A stretch of 17,385 nucleotides of DNA from JBNJEM01 sp051745935 (GTDB lineage Bacteria > Planctomycetota > Planctomycetia > Pirellulales > Pirellulaceae), in assembly GCA_051745935.1 (NCBI GenBank), contig JBNJEM010000083.1, forward strand, positions 1 through 17,385, written 5' to 3'. Position 1 is the stretch's first letter. Every line of letters begins with the position of its first letter. Below, piece by piece: positions 14,991 to 17,385 of this stretch. The position numbers and the translations under genes are program-made. The notes beneath the pieces are model-generated. The model made no database searches. It was given only the letters and a program-made list of their open reading frames with translations, and was not told the DNA's origin.

Positions 14991-15351
14991 AAGGTGGTGG
15001 CGTTCGGTTCGTTCGAATCGGGGCCCGGATACCGTCGGGCGATCAATTTGATTAAAATGGCAACTCGTGCGGTGCCGAGGCTCGCGTTTTGGGGTTGGGG
15101 CCGCTGGCTTCGCCCGGGGCGCTCTTGCGGCCAGGCGGGGGCACGCTGGCGGAACCTGGGTTTTTTAGCCGCGACGGAACGTGAGTGCATGGGCACCGAC
15201 CAGGAGTGGCAACGGGGTCAAGCCGTTCGATCATTCACGCCCTGATGGGCATGAAAGTGGTGAACACCTCGCGCGGCGGTGCCGTTGGCGGAATAGTGGA
15301 ACGTGGCGAACTTTGCTCGAGTCTATCCTTGCGATCCGGAAGGAGTACTTC

Positions 15352-16653
15352 ATGTCCTTTGAAAATGCCGATTCCTCCAGTTCTCGTCGTACGTTTCTCA
15401 AGCAATCCTCGGCCGCCGTCATGGGAGGCGCTCTGACGGCGACGCTCGGGAATGCCCGTGCCGTGCATGCCGCCGGTAGCGATATGCTGAAAGTTGGATT
15501 GGTCGGTTGTGGGGGGCGAGGAAGCGGCGCGGCCGTCAATGCCATGGGGGCGGACGACCATGTCTGTTTGACCGCGTTGGCCGACTTGTTTCCCGATCAA
15601 GTGGAAAAGGCCAAGAAGAATCTGGGCACGAGAATTGGTGACAAGTATCAGGTGACGGAGGATCGATGTTTCGTGGGTTTCGATGCCTATCAGAAACTGA
15701 TTGACAGTGACGTGGATGTCGTGTTGCTGGCGACCTCGCCGCATTACCGGCCGCTGCATTTGAAGGCGGCGGTTGAAGCGGGAAAAGACATTTTCTGCGA
15801 GAAGCCGGTCGCCGTGGACCCCGTTGGCGTGCGCAGCGTACTCGCCACCTCCGAGCTCGCCAAAAAGAAAAACCTGAACATCGTTTCCGGCTTGTGTTGG
15901 CGATATGATTTGGGGGTTCGAGAGACCATTGGACGGATCAAGAGCGGTGCCATTGGGGATCTGGTCGCGATCCACGAAAACTACTTGACCTCCACCCTCT
16001 GGCTCCGGCCGCGGAAGCCCGACTGGAGCGAGATGGAGTATCAGAACCGAAACTGGTTGTACTATACCTGGCTGTCGGGGGACCACATCGTTGAACAGTT
16101 CATTCACAGCCTGGACAAAGCGATGTGGTTGATGGATGATCAGCCCCCGCAAAGCTGCTTTGGGCTGGGCGGCCGAGAGGTGCGGACCGATCCCGAGTAC
16201 GGTAATATCTTTGATCACCACGCGGTGTGCTACGAGTGGGCCAACGGCGTCAAGGCTTTTGCTTACACCCGGCAGATGAAAGGGTGCCATCGGGACGTGG
16301 AGGACTATGTCCTGGGCGCGAAGGGAAGAGCCCAGGTGTTAACCAACGGCCAAAAGGGCCTGATCAACGGCGAACCGGTTTTCCAGGGCGACAAACCGAG
16401 TATGTATGACCAGGAGCACAAGGAGTTGTTCGCCGCGATCCGAGCCGGAACCCCGATCAACGATGGCCGCTACATGGCTCTGAGTACCATGATGGCGATT
16501 ATTGGCCGCGAAGCGTGCTATACCGGGGAAACGCTTGATTGGGAGGACGCCATTAACGCCGATGTCCGGTTGGGGCCCGACAAGTACGAGTGGGGAGACG
16601 TGGAAACGCCCGACGTGGCCGTGCCCGGCGTGACCCAGTTTCCACGCGCTTGA
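15352..16653 (+). CDS. Tat-exported Gfo/Idh/MocA family oxidoreductase
   Basis: The product has 433 residues. A twin-arginine signal, SRRTFLK (11-17), precedes a hydrophobic stretch and a cleavage site near VHA-AG (40-41), so the folded enzyme should be exported by the Tat system. The Rossmann motif is GLVGCGGRGSG (49-59) and the EKP motif (150-152) binds the nicotinamide ribose. The C-terminal substrate domain has GDHIVEQFIHSLDKAMW (243-259), where a histidine usually acts in catalysis. Such enzymes oxidise or reduce sugars or inositols with NAD(P); planctomycetes carry many exported paralogs, and the substrate cannot be told here. GGAAGGAG at 15338-15345 fixes ATG 15352. A terminator-like hairpin follows 71 bp after the stop, so it is probably monocistronic. 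Confidence 0.93.
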   Translation: MSFENADSSSSRRTFLKQSSAAVMGGALTATLGNARAVHAAGSDMLKVGLVGCGGRGSGAAVNAMGADDHVCLTALADLFPDQVEKAKKNLGTRIGDKYQVTEDRCFVGFDAYQKLIDSDVDVVLLATSPHYRPLHLKAAVEAGKDIFCEKPVAVDPVGVRSVLATSELAKKKNLNIVSGLCWRYDLGVRETIGRIKSGAIGDLVAIHENYLTSTLWLRPRKPDWSEMEYQNRNWLYYTWLSGDHIVEQFIHSLDKAMWLMDDQPPQSCFGLGGREVRTDPEYGNIFDHHAVCYEWANGVKAFAYTRQMKGCHRDVEDYVLGAKGRAQVLTNGQKGLINGEPVFQGDKPSMYDQEHKELFAAIRAGTPINDGRYMALSTMMAIIGREACYTGETLDWEDAINADVRLGPDKYEWGDVETPDVAVPGVTQFPRA

Positions 16654-16724
16654 TCCGAACCCAAACGTGGTTTCCATCCCGAGGCTTCCGTCACGCCGTG
16701 GGGAAGACCTCTGAAAAAGGAAAT

Positions 16725-16746
16725 GCCCCAGGCTGTGCCCTGGGGC
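16725..16746. terminator. Strong GC hairpin after the oxidoreductase gene
   Basis: GCCCCAGG (16725-16732) and CCTGGGGC (16739-16746) form a perfect 8-bp stem with a 6-nt loop. The + strand has only TCTC after it; on the - strand the stem is followed by ATTTCCTTTTTC, so it may work better against transcription from the right, or in both directions. Confidence 0.6.
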
Positions 16747-16797
16747 TCTCATGGCTCACGACCCGGACGAGCCGGAACCATGCAGGGTTAGGCCGCG

Positions 16798-16830
16798 TAG
16801 GTGTCGGAGGTCGGGTGTTAGGTGTCGGAG
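16798..16830. repeat. Direct repeat TAGGTGTCGGAG, two copies
   Basis: Copies at 16798-16809 and 16819-16830 are identical and start 21 bp apart. No function is evident. Confidence 0.7.
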
Positions 16831-16968
16831 TCGCCGATGCCACCGATCAGGCGATTGAGCATTTTCCGCGTCGCAATCCCGACGAGTCGCAGCCATATGG
16901 TCCGACTTGAACGCTTACTCTCGAGCGTCAATCAATTGACACGACAAGCACCCTGTGATGGGGGAACA

Positions 16969-17072
16969 TACAGTTCAGGTGGTCGGATTTGTCCGGGTGG
17001 AAAGCTGCCCGACGCAAGCCGTCCTCCCCTTGGTCGGACTCGCGGCGGACAAAGTCATCCGCGACCGGTATA
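16969..17072 (-). repeat. Full 104-bp dispersed repeat, reverse orientation
   Basis: It runs from TACAGTTCAGG to CCGGTATA. The core is GTCCTCCCCTTGGTCGGAC (17020-17038): the only core change is in the loop, so the stem is intact. It lies in the non-coding end of the window, far from any gene. Confidence 0.93.
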
Positions 17073-17117
17073 CGTCAGGTGGCTGAAGTGAAGCGTTACA
17101 AAAACCTCCCTGTTCTC

Positions 17118-17149
17118 AAATCTTCCTGTCTTGAAATCTTCCTGTCTTG
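17118..17149. repeat. Two tandem copies of a 16-bp unit
   Basis: AAATCTTCCTGTCTTG occurs at 17118-17133 and again, identical, at 17134-17149. A partial third unit may precede it (CCTGTTCTC). Confidence 0.9.
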
Positions 17150-17208
17150 ATTTGAACTTTGCGAATGGGGGATCGTTCACGGTGTTGCGCCGAAAACAGG
17201 AGACGACT

Positions 17209-17291
17209 CGTAGGACGGGTCTCCAGGCCCGTCCGAAGTGTGTTCCGTTCCCGTGGCTGGTGTTTCGACGGGCCTGGAGACCCGTGCTACG
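17209..17291. repeat. Long inverted repeat with ~28-bp arms
   Basis: The left arm 17209-17237 and right arm 17264-17291 are reverse complements apart from one mismatch and one extra base; the spacer is 26 nt. Each arm also contains a smaller palindrome, ACGGG...CCCGT. It could form a cruciform or a long RNA hairpin, or be a mini inverted-repeat element; there is no clear target duplication. Confidence 0.9.
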
Positions 17292-17338
17292 ATAGAACCC
17301 GATGCGAATACCGTGACGAACTCGGTTGCAGGGTTGTG

Positions 17339-17385
17339 ATGGGCAATCCCGCGCAGGTGATCGTGCGAGCGTGGCAGGCGGGCGT
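17339..17385 (+). CDS. Possible 5' end of a gene cut by the window edge
   Basis: ATG 17339 opens a frame that stays open to the edge (15 complete codons, starting MGNPAQVIVRAWQAG). A weak AGGG lies at about 17330. Too little is present to recognise a family, and a chance frame is possible. Confidence 0.2.
   Translation, partial: MGNPAQVIVRAWQAG

Larger units (their letters stand above)
14898..15351. other. Non-coding stretch before the oxidoreductase gene
   Basis: It holds two small hairpins just after the stop codon, a 7-bp minisatellite, a GCCC-TGAT-GGGC stem (15239-15250) and no recognisable promoter with both boxes. Short open frames in it show no family features. Confidence 0.5.

Noticed and set aside
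15003..15030. GGTTCGTTCGAATC, resembling a tRNA T-arm
   Set aside because: The flanking bases do not form the T-stem and no acceptor, D or anticodon arms can be found upstream.

Overview
This window looks like a piece of a Planctomycetota chromosome, probably of the Pirellulales type. The grounds are its high GC content, a Tat-exported Gfo/Idh/MocA oxidoreductase, a DUF1570-type secreted metallopeptidase-like protein, a Dxs with planctomycete-like active-site wording, and intergenic regions full of small repeats. The taxonomic call rests on recognised family features, not on a search. All confidently called genes lie on the + strand.

Layout. 1-424 is a tandem array of a 100-bp repeat that enters from the left edge. 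487-3675 encodes a large AsmA-like envelope protein. 3676-5205 is mostly non-coding. It holds a truncated repeat copy, a small conserved-looking acidic protein gene (4278-4598) with a near-perfect Shine-Dalgarno, a full repeat copy, and a ~200-bp TA-flanked inverted-repeat element (MITE-like). 5206-5916 encodes a DUF374-type lysophospholipid acyltransferase. 6054-7316 is xseA. A 770-bp non-coding stretch follows, with a palindromic repeat cluster, an isolated TATAAT, a solo MITE-like end and a strong hairpin. Then come xseB, ispA, dxs and nadK (8087-12359). ispA/dxs overlap by 4 bp and dxs/nadK by 8 bp.

12406-13359 encodes a secreted protein of unknown function. Two inverted copies of the dispersed repeat (13424-13667) lie directly before, and in frame with, the DUF1570/HExxH protein (to 14897). 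The Gfo/Idh/MocA oxidoreductase occupies 15352-16653. The last 730 bp carry a terminator-like hairpin, another repeat copy, short tandem repeats and a long inverted repeat.

Functional picture. XseA and XseB form exonuclease VII. IspA and Dxs serve the MEP and prenyl pathway: Dxs makes DXP, and IspA condenses the C5 units into a C15/C20 prenyl diphosphate. NadK makes NADP, the reductant precursor for the same pathway. AsmA-like and DUF374 proteins point to envelope lipid assembly.

The most unusual content is the repeat biology. One ~104-bp family with TATA at both ends occurs as dispersed single copies in both orientations and as a 100-bp-period array. Its hairpin core shows one compensatory base-pair change, and a second, IS630/mariner-like MITE abuts one copy exactly at its terminal TA.
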